A program made the translations under genes and the position numbers. Below the pieces are notes generated by a model that was not told where the DNA came from, ran no database searches, and worked only from the letters and a program-made list of their open reading frames with translations. From Deltaproteobacteria bacterium (GTDB lineage Bacteria; Myxococcota; Myxococcia; Myxococcales; Anaeromyxobacteraceae): DNA of 64,000 nucleotides. The stretch lies in assembly GCA_016214955.1 (NCBI GenBank), contig JACRMN010000007.1, positions 186,001 to 250,000 on the forward strand. The letters run 5' to 3'. Shown piece by piece: positions 48,925 to 57,914 of the stretch (positions are counted from its first letter, which is position 1; the number at the start of each line of letters is the position of its first letter).

Positions 48925-50350
48925 GCCAGCCAGTCTGGCCGGGTTCACGCGGGGGCGCAACCGGCGCGGCACCGAAGGTGAACATCTTGCCCGGGTTGAG
49001 GAGGCCGGCCGGGTCCAGCGCCTCCTTCACGCCCCGGCCCAGCGCCATCCCGGCCGCCCCCAGCTCGCGCTCCAGCCAGGGCGCCTTCATGCAGCCGATG
49101 CCGTGCTCGCCGGAGAGCGTGCCGCCCAGCGCCAGGGCGGCGGCGAAGAGGTCGCCGATGGCCGCCTCGGCCCGCTCCATCTCGGCCGGGTCGTCGCGGT
49201 TGGTGAGCACGTTGGGGTGGAGGTTGCCGTCGCCGGCGTGGCCGAACACCACCATCTTCACGCCGTGGCGGCGGGCGATCTCGCCCACCTCCCGCACCAG
49301 CGCCGGCACCCGGCTGCGCGGGACGGTGGCGTCCTCGGAGATCTTGGTGGGGTTGAGCTGGCCGCAGGCCGCCGAGATGGCGCGCCGCGCCCGCCACAGC
49401 CGCTCGACGTCGGCGGGGGATCCGGCCACCTGGACGTCGCGCGCCCCCTGGCGCCGGAAGGCCTCGTCCACCTGGCGCAGCTGGGCCTCGACCGCGCCCG
49501 GGGTCCCGTCCAGCTCCACCAGCAGCGCCGCCTCGGCGTCGGTGGGCAGGCCGGCGTGCAGGTAGGCCTCCACCGCGCGCAGCGTGGCGCCGTCCATGAG
49601 CTCCAGGGTGGTGGGCACCACCCCGGCGGCGATGGTGGCGCTCACCGCCGCGGCGGCGTCGTCGAGCCTGTCGAAGATCGCCAGCGCGGTGCGCTGCGCC
49701 GCCGGCCGGCCCACCAGGCGCAGGGTGATGCGGGTGACGATCCCCAGCGTGCCCTCCGAGCCCACCAGCAGCATCGCCCAGTCGGGCCCGCACCCCTCGC
49801 CGTCGAGCGGGTCGCCCACCTCGGCCACCGTCCCATCGGGCAGCACCACCTCCAGCGCCAGCACGTAGTCGCGGGTGACGCCGTACTTGAGCCCTCGCGG
49901 GCCCCCGGCGCACTCGGCCACGTTGCCGCCCACCGTGGACATCCGGGCGCTGGCCGGGTCGGGCGGGTAGAAGAGGCCCGCCTCCCAGGCCGCGGCCGCC
50001 TGGGCCGCCGTCACCACCCCCGGCTCGACGACGGCGCGCCGGCCCGCCACGTCGATGGCCAGGATGCGGTCCAGCCGGGTGAGCGAGAGGGCGATGCCGC
50101 CGTGGAGCGGGACCGCGCCGCCGGAGAGGCCGCTGGCCGCGCCGCGGGGCGTGAGCGGGACGCGGTGGGCCGCCGCCAGCCGCACCACCGCCGCCACCTC
50201 GGCGGTGGAGCCGGGGCTCACCACCAGGTCGGGGAGCGCGTCGCGGAAGGTGGCGTCGTGGGAGTGGCAGAGCCGGTCCTCGACGGCGGTGAGCACGTGC
50301 TCCGCCCCCACCGCCTGGCGCAGCGCCCGGAGGAGGTCGCGGTCAGCCAT
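48914..50350 (-). CDS. FAD-linked oxidase, GlcD-like (glycolate/D-lactate oxidase subunit)
   Basis: A 478-residue FAD enzyme of the GlcD/D-lactate dehydrogenase family. The FAD-binding domain has TPRGAASGLSGGAVPLHGGIALSLTRL, PGVVTAAQAAAAWEAGLFYPPDPASARMSTVGGNVAECAGGPRGLKYG and MLLVGSEGTLGIVTRITLRL. The C-terminal cap has ATVPRSRVPALVREVGEIARR, VFGHAGDGNLHPNVL and EHGIGCMKAPWLEREL. It oxidises a 2-hydroxyacid (glycolate, D-lactate or related) to the 2-oxoacid. ATG at 50350; overlaps the GlcF-like stop. The TRAP and LarA neighbours suggest that the substrate is a hydroxyacid imported by the TRAP system. Confidence 0.92.
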   Translation of the reverse strand: MADRDLLRALRQAVGAEHVLTAVEDRLCHSHDATFRDALPDLVVSPGSTAEVAAVVRLAAAHRVPLTPRGAASGLSGGAVPLHGGIALSLTRLDRILAIDVAGRRAVVEPGVVTAAQAAAAWEAGLFYPPDPASARMSTVGGNVAECAGGPRGLKYGVTRDYVLALEVVLPDGTVAEVGDPLDGEGCGPDWAMLLVGSEGTLGIVTRITLRLVGRPAAQRTALAIFDRLDDAAAAVSATIAAGVVPTTLELMDGATLRAVEAYLHAGLPTDAEAALLVELDGTPGAVEAQLRQVDEAFRRQGARDVQVAGSPADVERLWRARRAISAACGQLNPTKISEDATVPRSRVPALVREVGEIARRHGVKMVVFGHAGDGNLHPNVLTNRDDPAEMERAEAAIGDLFAAALALGGTLSGEHGIGCMKAPWLERELGAAGMALGRGVKEALDPAGLLNPGKMFTFGAAPVAPPREPGQTGWHAA

Positions 50351-51650
50351 GGCGCGCCTCCCGGCCGGCGGCCGCGTCCACGCTGCGCGCCAGGACCTCG
50401 GCGGTGTGGACCACCCGCAGGGCCTCGCCCCGCTGCCGGATGCCGTCGGCCATGTGCATGCGGCAGGCGGAGCAGCCGGTGACCACCAGCGCGGCACCGG
50501 TGCCGGCCACGTCGTCGAGCTTGCGGTCGCCGATGCGGCGCGAGAGCTCGTAGTGGGAGAGGCTGAAGGTGCCGCCTGCCCCGCAGCAGCGCGCCGGCTC
50601 CTTCATCTCCGCCAGGGTGAGCCCCGGCACCTGCCGCAGCAGGGCCCGCGGCTCGCGGGTCACGCCCATGCCTCGCGCCAGGTGGCAGGGGTCGTGGTAG
50701 GTGACCCGCTCCGGCACCGGCCCGAGCGGCGCGGTGAGCCCCACCTCGGCCAGGAACGAGGTGACGTCGCGGACCTTGGCGGAGAGCGCGCGCCAACGCT
50801 CCCGGGCCGCCGGGTCGGCCAGGGTCTCGCCGTAGTCGTGCGCCAGCGCCGCCCCGCAGGAGCCGCAGGCGGTGACCACCGCGTCGAAGGATCCGGCCGA
50901 GAGCGCCGCCACGTTGGCTGCGGCCAGCAGCGCACCGGTGGCGGCGTCGCCCGAGGTGGCGGCCGGGACGCCGCAGCAGCCGATCTCCTCGGGCACCACC
51001 GGCTCGATGCCGTTGGCCCGCAGGAGCCGCACCACCGCCAGGCCGGCCTCGGGGTAGACCCAGGTCAGCATGCAGCCCGGGAAGAAGGCCACCCGCGCCC
51101 GGGGGTGCGGGAGCGGCGCCAGCTCCCGCAGGAGCGCCCGCAGCGGCCGCCGGGCCAGCTCCGGCACCAGCCGCCGCGCGTGGAGCCCGGCCGAGGGGAG
51201 CGGGATCCGGGGCAGGCGGCCGGGGCCGTCGGGCGCGGGGCGGAAGACGGCGCGCTGGAACAGGGCGCCGAGCCGCAGCCCGGCCTCGAAGACGCGGCGG
51301 TAGCGCAGCCCGGTGAAGGCCACCCGCCTGGCGAGCGCCAGGGCGTTCTCCCGGGCCAGGGCGGTGCGGGCCGAGACGATGAGCGCGTCGGTGGGGACGC
51401 CCGAGGGACAGGCGGCCGTGCAGGCCTTGCAGAGCAGGCAGCGGGAGAACCGCTCCTGCATCCCGCGGGTCAGGTCCAGCTCGCCGCGCACCACCGCCTC
51501 CACCAGTCGCATCTTGCCGCGGGCCGCGCCGCTCTCGTCGCCGGTGGCCTCGAGCACCGGGCACACCGACCGGCAGGTGCCACAGCGGATGCAGCGCGCC
51601 AGCCCGGCGCGCCAGCGTCGCACCACCTCCGGAGCCACGCGGGCGGTCAC
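50343..51650 (-). CDS. Fe-S heterodisulfide-type subunit, GlcF-like
   Basis: A 435-residue iron-sulfur subunit with two CxxCxxCxxxCP motifs, CIRCGTCRSVCP and CLLCKACTAACP, for two [4Fe-4S] clusters. The C-terminal half holds two CCG-type domains (GCCGVP, CCGAGG) as in GlcF, LutA and HdrB. It passes electrons from the FAD subunits to the quinone pool. The GTG at 51650 overlaps the GlcE-like stop (GTGA); two further in-frame GTGs (51653, 51656) are possible. Confidence 0.92.
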   Translation of the reverse strand: MTARVAPEVVRRWRAGLARCIRCGTCRSVCPVLEATGDESGAARGKMRLVEAVVRGELDLTRGMQERFSRCLLCKACTAACPSGVPTDALIVSARTALARENALALARRVAFTGLRYRRVFEAGLRLGALFQRAVFRPAPDGPGRLPRIPLPSAGLHARRLVPELARRPLRALLRELAPLPHPRARVAFFPGCMLTWVYPEAGLAVVRLLRANGIEPVVPEEIGCCGVPAATSGDAATGALLAAANVAALSAGSFDAVVTACGSCGAALAHDYGETLADPAARERWRALSAKVRDVTSFLAEVGLTAPLGPVPERVTYHDPCHLARGMGVTREPRALLRQVPGLTLAEMKEPARCCGAGGTFSLSHYELSRRIGDRKLDDVAGTGAALVVTGCSACRMHMADGIRQRGEALRVVHTAEVLARSVDAAAGREARHG

Positions 51651-52774
51651 CACCACAGCACCCTCCCCGGATCGACCTTCCCGGCGAGGGCCCGCTCCAG
51701 GCCGGCCAGCGGCTCCGGCGCCGGCCGCCCCTGCTCCCGCGCCCACCGGCCCGCCAGCCGCGCGCCGCACGAGGCCGCCAGGGCCAGCGCCTCGGCCGCG
51801 CGCCCGGCGTCGGCGAGGCGGACCGAGAGCACCCCCTCGGCCAGCCGCCCCTGGAGGCCGGCCTGCAGCCCGCGGGCCCGGGCGCCGGCGGCGAAGGCCG
51901 CGACCACCGCCGCCGCGCCCTCCGGCTCCACCTTGAGCTCGTCGGCGAGGAGCGCGCCGGGCGCGTCGAAGGGGCCCGGCCCGGCCTCGCCGGCCCCTGC
52001 CTCCTCGGCCCAGCCCCGCGCGTGCCAGACCATGTCGCCGAAGGCGGCCGCTCCCTCGCGCACCTCCTCGGCCTCGCCGTCGAGCTCCACCTGGAGCAGC
52101 TCCTCGGTGCCGGGGGCGCCGGCCAGCCGGCGCGCCGTCCCGTCGGCCCAGAGCAGGTAGGCGGGCCGGACCCGCTCCCGCAGCAGCCGCGCCAGTGCCG
52201 CCGCCTCGCCGGCCGGGAGCCGGGCTCGCAGGGTGCGCCGGGCCGGCGGCTGCGGCAGCAGCTTCAGGGTGAGCTCCACGGCGATGCCGAGGTGGGCCAG
52301 CGGCGCGTGGAGGAAGCGCGTCAGGTCGTACCCGGTGACGTTCTTCACGGTGCGGCCGCCCGTGGAGAGGACCGCGCCCGTGCCCAGGACGGTGCGCGAG
52401 CCCAGCAGGAAGTGCTTGGCGGCGCCGTACTTGAGCGTGCGGGCGTGGCCCGCCCCGCAGGCGTAGAGGGCGCCCGCGGTGCCGTCCGGGCCGGGGCGCG
52501 GCCCCTCGGCCGGCACGAAGCGGAGGCCCCGGGCCCGCAGCGCCTCCTCCAGCACCGGGAGCGGGACCCCGGCCTCGACGCGGGCCACCAGGTCGCCGCC
52601 GTCGATCTCCAGGATGCGGGCCAGCCTGTCGAGCCGCAGCTCCACCGCGCCCGCCGACGCCGGACGGTGCACCGCCACCCGCCCGCCCGCGGCCGCCGCG
52701 GCGCGCACCGCCTCGGCCACCTCCGCCTCGTCGGCGGGGTGGAGGACCGGGCCCGGCTCCTGCGCGGCGCTCAT
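51647..52774 (-). CDS. FAD-binding protein, GlcE-like
   Basis: A 375-residue FAD-binding subunit shorter than GlcD. It has the PCMH-type FAD fold with EVAEAVRAAAAAGGRVAVHRPASAGAVELRLDRL, GPDGTAGALYACGAGHARTLKYGAAKHFLLGSRTVL and TGGRTVKNVTGYDLTRFLHA. Like E. coli GlcE it would assist the GlcD/GlcF complex. The ATG at 52774 has GGGGGAGAG upstream. An alternative ATG at 52831 would extend the protein through an operator-like repeat and is not preferred. First gene of the leftward unit. Confidence 0.88.
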   Translation of the reverse strand: MSAAQEPGPVLHPADEAEVAEAVRAAAAAGGRVAVHRPASAGAVELRLDRLARILEIDGGDLVARVEAGVPLPVLEEALRARGLRFVPAEGPRPGPDGTAGALYACGAGHARTLKYGAAKHFLLGSRTVLGTGAVLSTGGRTVKNVTGYDLTRFLHAPLAHLGIAVELTLKLLPQPPARRTLRARLPAGEAAALARLLRERVRPAYLLWADGTARRLAGAPGTEELLQVELDGEAEEVREGAAAFGDMVWHARGWAEEAGAGEAGPGPFDAPGALLADELKVEPEGAAAVVAAFAAGARARGLQAGLQGRLAEGVLSVRLADAGRAAEALALAASCGARLAGRWAREQGRPAPEPLAGLERALAGKVDPGRVLWW

Positions 52775-52823
52775 CTCTCCCCCGGCGGCCGGGCCGCCCG
52801 GTCCTCCGGGTGGTCCTTGCCAT

Positions 52824-52836
52824 GCTGTCATACAGC
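52824..52836. promoter_or_regulatory. GCTGT-CAT-ACAGC inverted repeat (candidate FadR-family operator, site 1)
   Basis: A perfect 5-bp inverted repeat with a 3-bp centre, 50 bp upstream of the GlcE-like ATG. It fits the GntR/FadR site pattern GT-N3-AC with flanking palindrome. The same 13-bp arrangement recurs at 52964-52976 and 57795-57807 in front of the other units of the locus. Expected to bind the regulator encoded at 48181-48924. Confidence 0.6.
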
Positions 52837-52963
52837 CTGCCACGCGGAGCGGCGGCCGGCCGACCGGACCGGGCGCGTCGTTCCGTCGCACCCCCGGCGG
52901 CGGCGTCCCGGCGCAGCATACCTGCGGCGCGGACGCGCGCGCGACGTTCCCTGCGGCGCCAAA

Positions 52964-52976
52964 GCTGTATGGTAGC
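52964..52976. promoter_or_regulatory. GCTGT-ATG-GTAGC inverted repeat (candidate operator, site 2)
   Basis: The left half matches the GCTGT arm of site 1 and the right half (GTAGC) has two changes from ACAGC. It lies 68 bp upstream of the TRAP permease start and 128 bp from site 1 in the same divergent spacer. Weaker than sites 1 and 3 but in a fitting position. Confidence 0.5.
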
Positions 52977-53043
52977 CTGGCAACCTGGCAGTCGCCGCAG
53001 GGAGGCGCCGCCGGCCGACGCCGGGGCGCAGGGGAGCGAGGGC

Positions 53044-55008
53044 ATGACGACGACCCAAGAGGCGCCGGCACCGGCCGAGGCGGAGGTGCCGGCGCTCCCG
53101 CAGGCGGTGATCGACACCCCGGTGCAGCCGCGCACCCGCTCGCGGCTCCTCTCCGTGCTGTTGGCGGCCTTCGTGCTCTGGTCGCTGTACGGGGCGGTGG
53201 TCCCGGTCGAGACCTACCTGTTCCGCATGGTGCACATGGCCTTCATCTTCGGCCTGGCGCTGGCGGTCTTCCCGGTGAAGAACGACGCGCCCCGCTGGAC
53301 CCGCTGGATCGACGGCGCGCTGGCGCTCCTCGGCGTGGCCACCATCGCCTGGGCGCTGTGGGACCTCGACGCCTTCATCCGCCGCTCCACCCTCCCCGAC
53401 CCGCCCGACTTCTGGCTGGGCGTCGTGGCCATCGTGCTGCTGGTGGAGATCTCGCGGCGGGTGGTGGGGCTGACCTTCACCCTGGTGCTGGTCGGCTTCG
53501 TTGCCTACGTGGTCTTCGGCAACCTGGTCCCGGGCCCGCTCTGGCACAAGGGCTACGACCTCGACCGCCTCGTCGGCCACACCTACATGACGCTGGAGGG
53601 CATGTTCGGCGTGCCCCTCTCGGTGAGCGTCTCCTTCGTCACGCTCTTCGTGGTCTACGGCACGCTGATGGACGCCGCCGGCGCCGGCCACCTGTGGCTG
53701 GAGATGTCGCTGGCCATCATGGGGCGCGGCCCCTCCAGCGCCGGCCGCGGCGCCGTCATCACCACCGCGCTCCTGGGCGGGCCCCAGGGCAGCGGCGTGG
53801 CCACCACCATGTCGGTGACGCCGGTGATGTGGCCCATCCTCAAGCGGGCCGGCTACACGCCCGAGATGGCGGCCGGGCTCATCGCCGCCGGCGGCATCGG
53901 GGCGGTCCTCTCGCCGCCGCTCATGGGGGCGGGTGCCTTCCTGATCATGCAGTTCCTGGGGGTCTCGTTCTGGGACGTGGTGGTGATGGTCACCGTCCCC
54001 ACGCTCCTCTACTACCTGGGCACCTTCCTGGTGGTGGAGCTGGAGGCCCGCAAGCACGGCTTCAGCCCGCCCACCTCGCCCCCGCGCCGCTTCCGCGACG
54101 TGATGCGCACCCGCGGCCACCACCTCATCTCGCTCCTGGTGCTGGTGGCGCTGCTGGCCATGGGCCGCTCGCCGGAGGACTCGGCCATCTGGGCCATCCT
54201 GGCCACCATCCTCACCAGCTTCCTCTCCAGGGACCGGAGCGAGTGGCTGGTGCCGCGGCGGCTCTGGAACGCCACCGTGGAGGGGGCCGCGGCCATGCTG
54301 CCGGTGGCCGCCCTGCTGGCCGCCGCCGGGGTCATCGTCGGCACCTTCTCCCTCACCGGCCTGGGGCTCAAGATCTCCGGCCTCATCATGTCGCTCTCCG
54401 GCGGCACGCTCCTCGGGGCCCTCTTCTTCTCGATGGTGGCCTCCTTCGTCATCGGCCTCTCCCTGCCCATCACCGCCACCTACATCATGACGGTGGTGAT
54501 GGTGGCCCCGGCGCTGGTGAAGGTGGGGCTGCCGAGCCACGTGGCCCACCTGCTGGCCTTCTACTTCGCGGTGCTCTCGGAGGTCTCCCCGCCGGTGGGG
54601 CTCTCGCCCTCGGCGGCGGCGGCGGTCACGGGCGGCCGGCCCTTCGGCGCCATGATGCAGGCCTGGAAGTACTCCGTCCCCGCCTTCCTGGTGCCCTTCC
54701 TGTTCTCCGCCAGCCCGGAGGGGGCCAACCTGCTCATCGTCGGCGCCACCGCCAGCGGGTTCGTCCTGGCCTGCATCAACAGCGCCGTGGCCCTCTTCTT
54801 CCTGTCGGCCGGCGTGGTGGGCTGGCTCGGGGCGCCGCTCCGCGTCGTCGAGCGCGCCCTGCTGGTGGTGGTGGCCTGCGTGATGGTGGCCGACCCCTTC
54901 GAGCTCACCGTGCTCGGGCTGCTCCCCATGCTCGCCGGCGCCGCGGTGGTGGCCCGCGCCGTCGTCCAGGCCCGCAAGCTCCCGTCCCCCCAGCCCCGCA
55001 GCACCTAG
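53044..55008 (+). CDS. TRAP transporter fused permease, TAXI type
   Basis: A 654-residue inner-membrane protein that fuses the small (four-helix) and large (twelve-helix) TRAP permease subunits. The N-terminal half has LLSVLLAAFVLWSLYGAVVPVETYLFRMVHM. The large domain has SSAGRGAVITTALLGGPQGSGVATTMSVTPVMWPILKRAGYTPEMAAGLIAAGGIGAVLSPPLMGAGAFLIMQFL and FFSMVASFVIGLSLPITATYIMTVVMVAPALVK, all typical of TRAP DctM-like segments. TAXI systems import organic acids by a Na+ or H+ gradient. ATG at 53044. The receptor and DUF1850 genes follow with short spacing. Substrate probably a hydroxy- or amino-acid, by context. Confidence 0.93.
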   Translation: MTTTQEAPAPAEAEVPALPQAVIDTPVQPRTRSRLLSVLLAAFVLWSLYGAVVPVETYLFRMVHMAFIFGLALAVFPVKNDAPRWTRWIDGALALLGVATIAWALWDLDAFIRRSTLPDPPDFWLGVVAIVLLVEISRRVVGLTFTLVLVGFVAYVVFGNLVPGPLWHKGYDLDRLVGHTYMTLEGMFGVPLSVSVSFVTLFVVYGTLMDAAGAGHLWLEMSLAIMGRGPSSAGRGAVITTALLGGPQGSGVATTMSVTPVMWPILKRAGYTPEMAAGLIAAGGIGAVLSPPLMGAGAFLIMQFLGVSFWDVVVMVTVPTLLYYLGTFLVVELEARKHGFSPPTSPPRRFRDVMRTRGHHLISLLVLVALLAMGRSPEDSAIWAILATILTSFLSRDRSEWLVPRRLWNATVEGAAAMLPVAALLAAAGVIVGTFSLTGLGLKISGLIMSLSGGTLLGALFFSMVASFVIGLSLPITATYIMTVVMVAPALVKVGLPSHVAHLLAFYFAVLSEVSPPVGLSPSAAAAVTGGRPFGAMMQAWKYSVPAFLVPFLFSASPEGANLLIVGATASGFVLACINSAVALFFLSAGVVGWLGAPLRVVERALLVVVACVMVADPFELTVLGLLPMLAGAAVVARAVVQARKLPSPQPRST

Positions 55009-55032
55009 CTCTTCCCCAGCCAAGGAGGCGTC

Positions 55033-56010
55033 ATGACGTCGAGGAATCTCAGGCTCGTCCCCGTGCTGCTCGCCGCGCTGCTCTTGCCGGCCGCGGCCGC
55101 GGCCCAGAAGACCGCGTTCAGCATCGTCACCGGCGGCACCGGCGGCGTCTGGTACCCGCTCGGCGGCGCCATCGGCTCGGTGGTCTCGCGCACCGTGCCC
55201 AACACCGACGCCAGCTCCGAGGCCACCACCGCGGCCATCGACAACCTCAAGCTGCTGGCGGCGGGCAAGGCCGGCCTGGCCTTCGCCTACGACTACCACG
55301 CCATCCAGGCCAGCGAGGGCCGGATCGCGGCGCTGGGCAAGAAGCAGCCGGTGCGCATCGTGATGAGCTTCTACGAGCAGCCGCTCCACGTGGTCACCAA
55401 GGAGGGCACCGGCATCAAGAGCGTCCGCGACCTGAAGGGCAGGCGCGTCTCGGTGGGCGCCCCCAACAGCGGCACCGAGGAGCAGGCCGACTACGTGCTC
55501 AAGGCGCTGGGCATCGACTGGAACAAGGACCTGAAGCGCGAGAAGCTCGGTGCCTCCGAGTCGGTGGCGGCCCTCAAGGACGGCAAGCTCGACGCCTTCT
55601 TCTGGAGCGGCGGCCTGCCCACCTCGGCGATCCTCGACCTGGCCTCCACCCCGGGCCTGAAGATGGTGCTGGTGCCCATCGCCGGCGAGGCGGCCGAGGC
55701 CGTCCAGAAGGCCAACCCCTCCGTCTTCCACCGCACCAAGTTCCCCAAGGGCTGCTACAGCGGCGTGGACGCCGACGTGGAGGGGATCGCCATCACCGCG
55801 GTGCTCACCGCCATGGAGAGCTTCCCGGCCGACAAGGTGGAGCAGATCGTGGCCGCCATCTTCGCCAACACCACCGAGATCTCGGCGGTGTGGAAGGACG
55901 CCGCCAAGCTCACGCCCGAGAAGTCGATCCAGCAGATCGCCCCGGAGGCGCTGGCGGTGCTGCACCCCGGCGCGCGGAAGTTCTTCACCGCCAAGGGCGC
56001 GCTGAAGTAG
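55033..56010 (+). CDS. TAXI family TRAP transporter solute receptor
   Basis: A 325-residue periplasmic binding protein with signal peptide (cleavage near AAAQ) and the TAXI signature FSIVTGGTGGVWYPLGGAIGSVVSRTVPNT at the mature N-terminus. Later blocks are AASELNLKLLAAGKAGLAFAYDY-like and SGGLPTSAILDLASTPGLKMVLVPI. The receptor delivers solute to the fused permease encoded 24 bp upstream. ATG at 55033 follows AGGAGG by 6 bp. TAXI receptors bind glutamate, glutamine, 2-oxoglutarate or other acids. Confidence 0.93.
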   Translation: MTSRNLRLVPVLLAALLLPAAAAAQKTAFSIVTGGTGGVWYPLGGAIGSVVSRTVPNTDASSEATTAAIDNLKLLAAGKAGLAFAYDYHAIQASEGRIAALGKKQPVRIVMSFYEQPLHVVTKEGTGIKSVRDLKGRRVSVGAPNSGTEEQADYVLKALGIDWNKDLKREKLGASESVAALKDGKLDAFFWSGGLPTSAILDLASTPGLKMVLVPIAGEAAEAVQKANPSVFHRTKFPKGCYSGVDADVEGIAITAVLTAMESFPADKVEQIVAAIFANTTEISAVWKDAAKLTPEKSIQQIAPEALAVLHPGARKFFTAKGALK

Positions 56011-56016
56011 GGCTCC

Positions 56017-56538
56017 TTGCCCGCCGTCCTGGCCGCGCTGCTGCTCCTGGCAGGCTCCGGGCCGCCCTCCGCGGCGGTCCCGGGGCCGCCCTCGCTCACG
56101 CGGGTCGTGCTCGCCGACGGCGCCGCCGGCCGCACCCTCGCCGACCACCTGCTCTGCGAGGGGGAGCAGGCGGTGCTGCGCTGGCGCAACTCGCTCTTCG
56201 GCGTGGACGTCACCGAGACCTTCGAGGCTCGCGCCGGGGGGCTGCTCCTCACCGGCGTGACCTTCGCTTTGCCGGGCGGCGGCGAGCCGCCGCGGGTGCG
56301 GGCCGAGGACGTGGAAGACCTGTACCACACCGGCGGCCCTTTCCGGGCCGAGGGTCTGGCCCGTCCGGTCGCGCGGGTCACCTTCCGCGTCGGCGAGATC
56401 GGCCGGCCGCGCTTCACCCTGGGCGGCAGGACGGTGGCCTTCGCCGACGAGGTGGGCTTCGGCGGCACCGTGCGGCTCGTGGCCTCGGCCGCGGCGGCTA
56501 CAGCCGCGTCGCCAGCCTGCCCCGCGCGTCGAAGCTGA
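56017..56538 (+). CDS. DUF1850 domain-containing protein
   Basis: A 173-residue protein with a hydrophobic N-terminus and a DUF1850-type domain: WRNSLFGVDVTETFEARAGGLLLTGVTFALPGGGEPPRVRAEDVEDLYHTGGPFRAEG. This family is a known companion of TAXI TRAP transporters. TTG start at 56017, 6 bp after the receptor stop. Its 3' end overlaps the convergent LarA-like gene by 41 bp. A role as accessory subunit or envelope partner is inferred from association. Confidence 0.8.
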   Translation: MPAVLAALLLLAGSGPPSAAVPGPPSLTRVVLADGAAGRTLADHLLCEGEQAVLRWRNSLFGVDVTETFEARAGGLLLTGVTFALPGGGEPPRVRAEDVEDLYHTGGPFRAEGLARPVARVTFRVGEIGRPRFTLGGRTVAFADEVGFGGTVRLVASAAAATAASPACPARRS

Positions 56539-57778
56539 GCGGGTGCGGGCCGCCCAGGACCTCGGCGCGTCCTGCGGCCCGAAGCTCCGCCAGGAGCGCC
56601 GCCGACACCAGGCAGCGCTCCAGGTGCAGGGTGTCGGGGATGACCACCACCCGCAGCGCCGCGGGCGCGACGCCGGCCAGGCTCCGCACCGCCGCCTCCA
56701 GCACCTCTCGCTCGGTGTCGAACCACATGGGGATGGCGGCCCGGACCACGAAGGTGCTGGTGAGGCAGTTGAGGTAGGTCTTCTGCCTGTCGATCCGGTC
56801 GACGAGCGCCCGGGTGACGAAGTCGGCCAGCCCCACCCCGGTGGCGTTGCCGTGGGAGGCCTCGGAGAGATCGAGGACGGCGATGCGGCGCACCGCGGGC
56901 CGCTCCGGCTCGGGCACGCCCTGGATGCGGGCGCGCCCGACGATGTTGGTGTCGAGGCCAGTGCCGCTGAAGTTCTTGCCCATCTCCTGGACCACCAGGA
57001 GGTCGACGGCGTCGGAGGGCAGCGCCGGCATGAGCTCCTTGGCGCGCAGCAGCGCCGCGGCCTCGGCCGCCACGAAGCCCTGGCGGGGCACGGCCCGGAT
57101 CTCGGCCGTCTCCTCGTAGGCGTTCTCGAGGATGGCGAGGCCGCCCGGCACCGGCAGCCGCGCGAGGAGCAGTTCCCCCAGCTCGACCAGCAGCCGCGGC
57201 AGCTCGGCCTGGCCCAGCCGGTGGAACTGCTCGGCGCCCGCCGGCCCGCCCAGCCCCACCACCAGCATCTTCGTGAGCCCGCTCTCCACTCGCCCCTTGA
57301 AGGAGGTGTGGCTCTTCACCCGGTTGACGGGGAGGATGGCGTCCACCTCCCGCGCCGAGCGGGCCACGTAGGCCTGGATGCCGCCGGCGATCTCGCCCAC
57401 CACCTCGGAGGCGGCGCAGGGGATCACCGGGGCCCCCACCGCCGCCTCGTCGATGCCCAGGCTGTCGAGCAGCTCGCGCTGGCCCGCCTCGGTGCCGCCG
57501 CCGTGGCTCCCCATGGCGGCCAGGAGCCGGGGCTCGAGTCCCCGCTCGCGCAGCCAGGCCACCGCCGCGCGGAGGATGGGCACCACGGCGGCGATGCCCC
57601 GGCTGCCCGCGGTGAGGCCCACGCGCTGGCCGCGGCGCAGGCTGCGCTCCAGCCCCAGGGCCTCGAGCGCGGCCCGGGTGGCGGCGGCAGGGTCGGCCAC
57701 CCGTGGCCGCGGGAAGGTCTGGCGCACCGCGTACAGCGGCGGCAGGGCGGGAGCGGGAGGCGGCGCGCCGGGGCTCAC
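56498..57778 (-). CDS. LarA-like (nickel pincer racemase family) protein
   Basis: A 426-residue protein of the lactate racemase LarA (DUF2088) superfamily. The N-terminal domain has LEPRLLAAMGSHGGGTEAGQRELLDSLGI, including a His in the GSHGGG turn, and KSHTSFKGRVESGLTKMLVVGLGGPAGAEQFHRLG with Lys and His residues of the cofactor and catalytic region. It also has KNFSGTGLDTNIVGR and LDLSEASHGNATGVGLADFVTRAL, as in many LarA homologues. Activity may be racemisation or epimerisation of a 2-hydroxyacid. LarB/C/E genes for cofactor synthesis are not in the window. GTG at 57778 is chosen because the longer frame would run through the operator-like repeat at 57794-57808. Confidence 0.82.
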   Translation of the reverse strand: MSPGAPPPAPALPPLYAVRQTFPRPRVADPAAATRAALEALGLERSLRRGQRVGLTAGSRGIAAVVPILRAAVAWLRERGLEPRLLAAMGSHGGGTEAGQRELLDSLGIDEAAVGAPVIPCAASEVVGEIAGGIQAYVARSAREVDAILPVNRVKSHTSFKGRVESGLTKMLVVGLGGPAGAEQFHRLGQAELPRLLVELGELLLARLPVPGGLAILENAYEETAEIRAVPRQGFVAAEAAALLRAKELMPALPSDAVDLLVVQEMGKNFSGTGLDTNIVGRARIQGVPEPERPAVRRIAVLDLSEASHGNATGVGLADFVTRALVDRIDRQKTYLNCLTSTFVVRAAIPMWFDTEREVLEAAVRSLAGVAPAALRVVVIPDTLHLERCLVSAALLAELRAAGRAEVLGGPHPLSFDARGRLATRL

Positions 57779-57793
57779 GGGGCCACGTTGGCA

Positions 57794-57808
57794 GGCTGTA
57801 CGACAGCC
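57794..57808. promoter_or_regulatory. GGCTGT-ACG-ACAGCC inverted repeat (candidate operator, site 3)
   Basis: A perfect 6-bp inverted repeat with a 3-bp centre, 16 bp upstream of the LarA-like start and 107 bp upstream of the divergent DSD1-family gene (57915). It is the best copy of the 13-bp pattern also seen at 52824 and 52964. Three such sites at three promoters of one functional locus indicate a shared regulator. Confidence 0.65.
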
Positions 57809-57914
57809 CGCAAGCGGCATGGCGGCGCGGCCCGGCACCCCCAGCCGGCCCGGGAGCGCTCCCGCCTTGCGGCCCGGGTCAGGCGCTGCCACGCTCCTCG
57901 CCGAGGAGCCCCCC

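Noticed and set aside
48914-50497. Longer start for the GlcD-like protein
   Set aside because: The additional 49 residues are out of family, overlap the GlcF-like coding region and have no ribosome site; the ATG at 50350 gives the normal N-terminus.
52479-56777. 1432-codon plus-strand frame across the TRAP genes
   Set aside because: Shadow of the TRAP permease and receptor: Arg/Pro/Gly-rich without motifs, whereas the true frames have transmembrane helices, signal peptides and ribosome sites.
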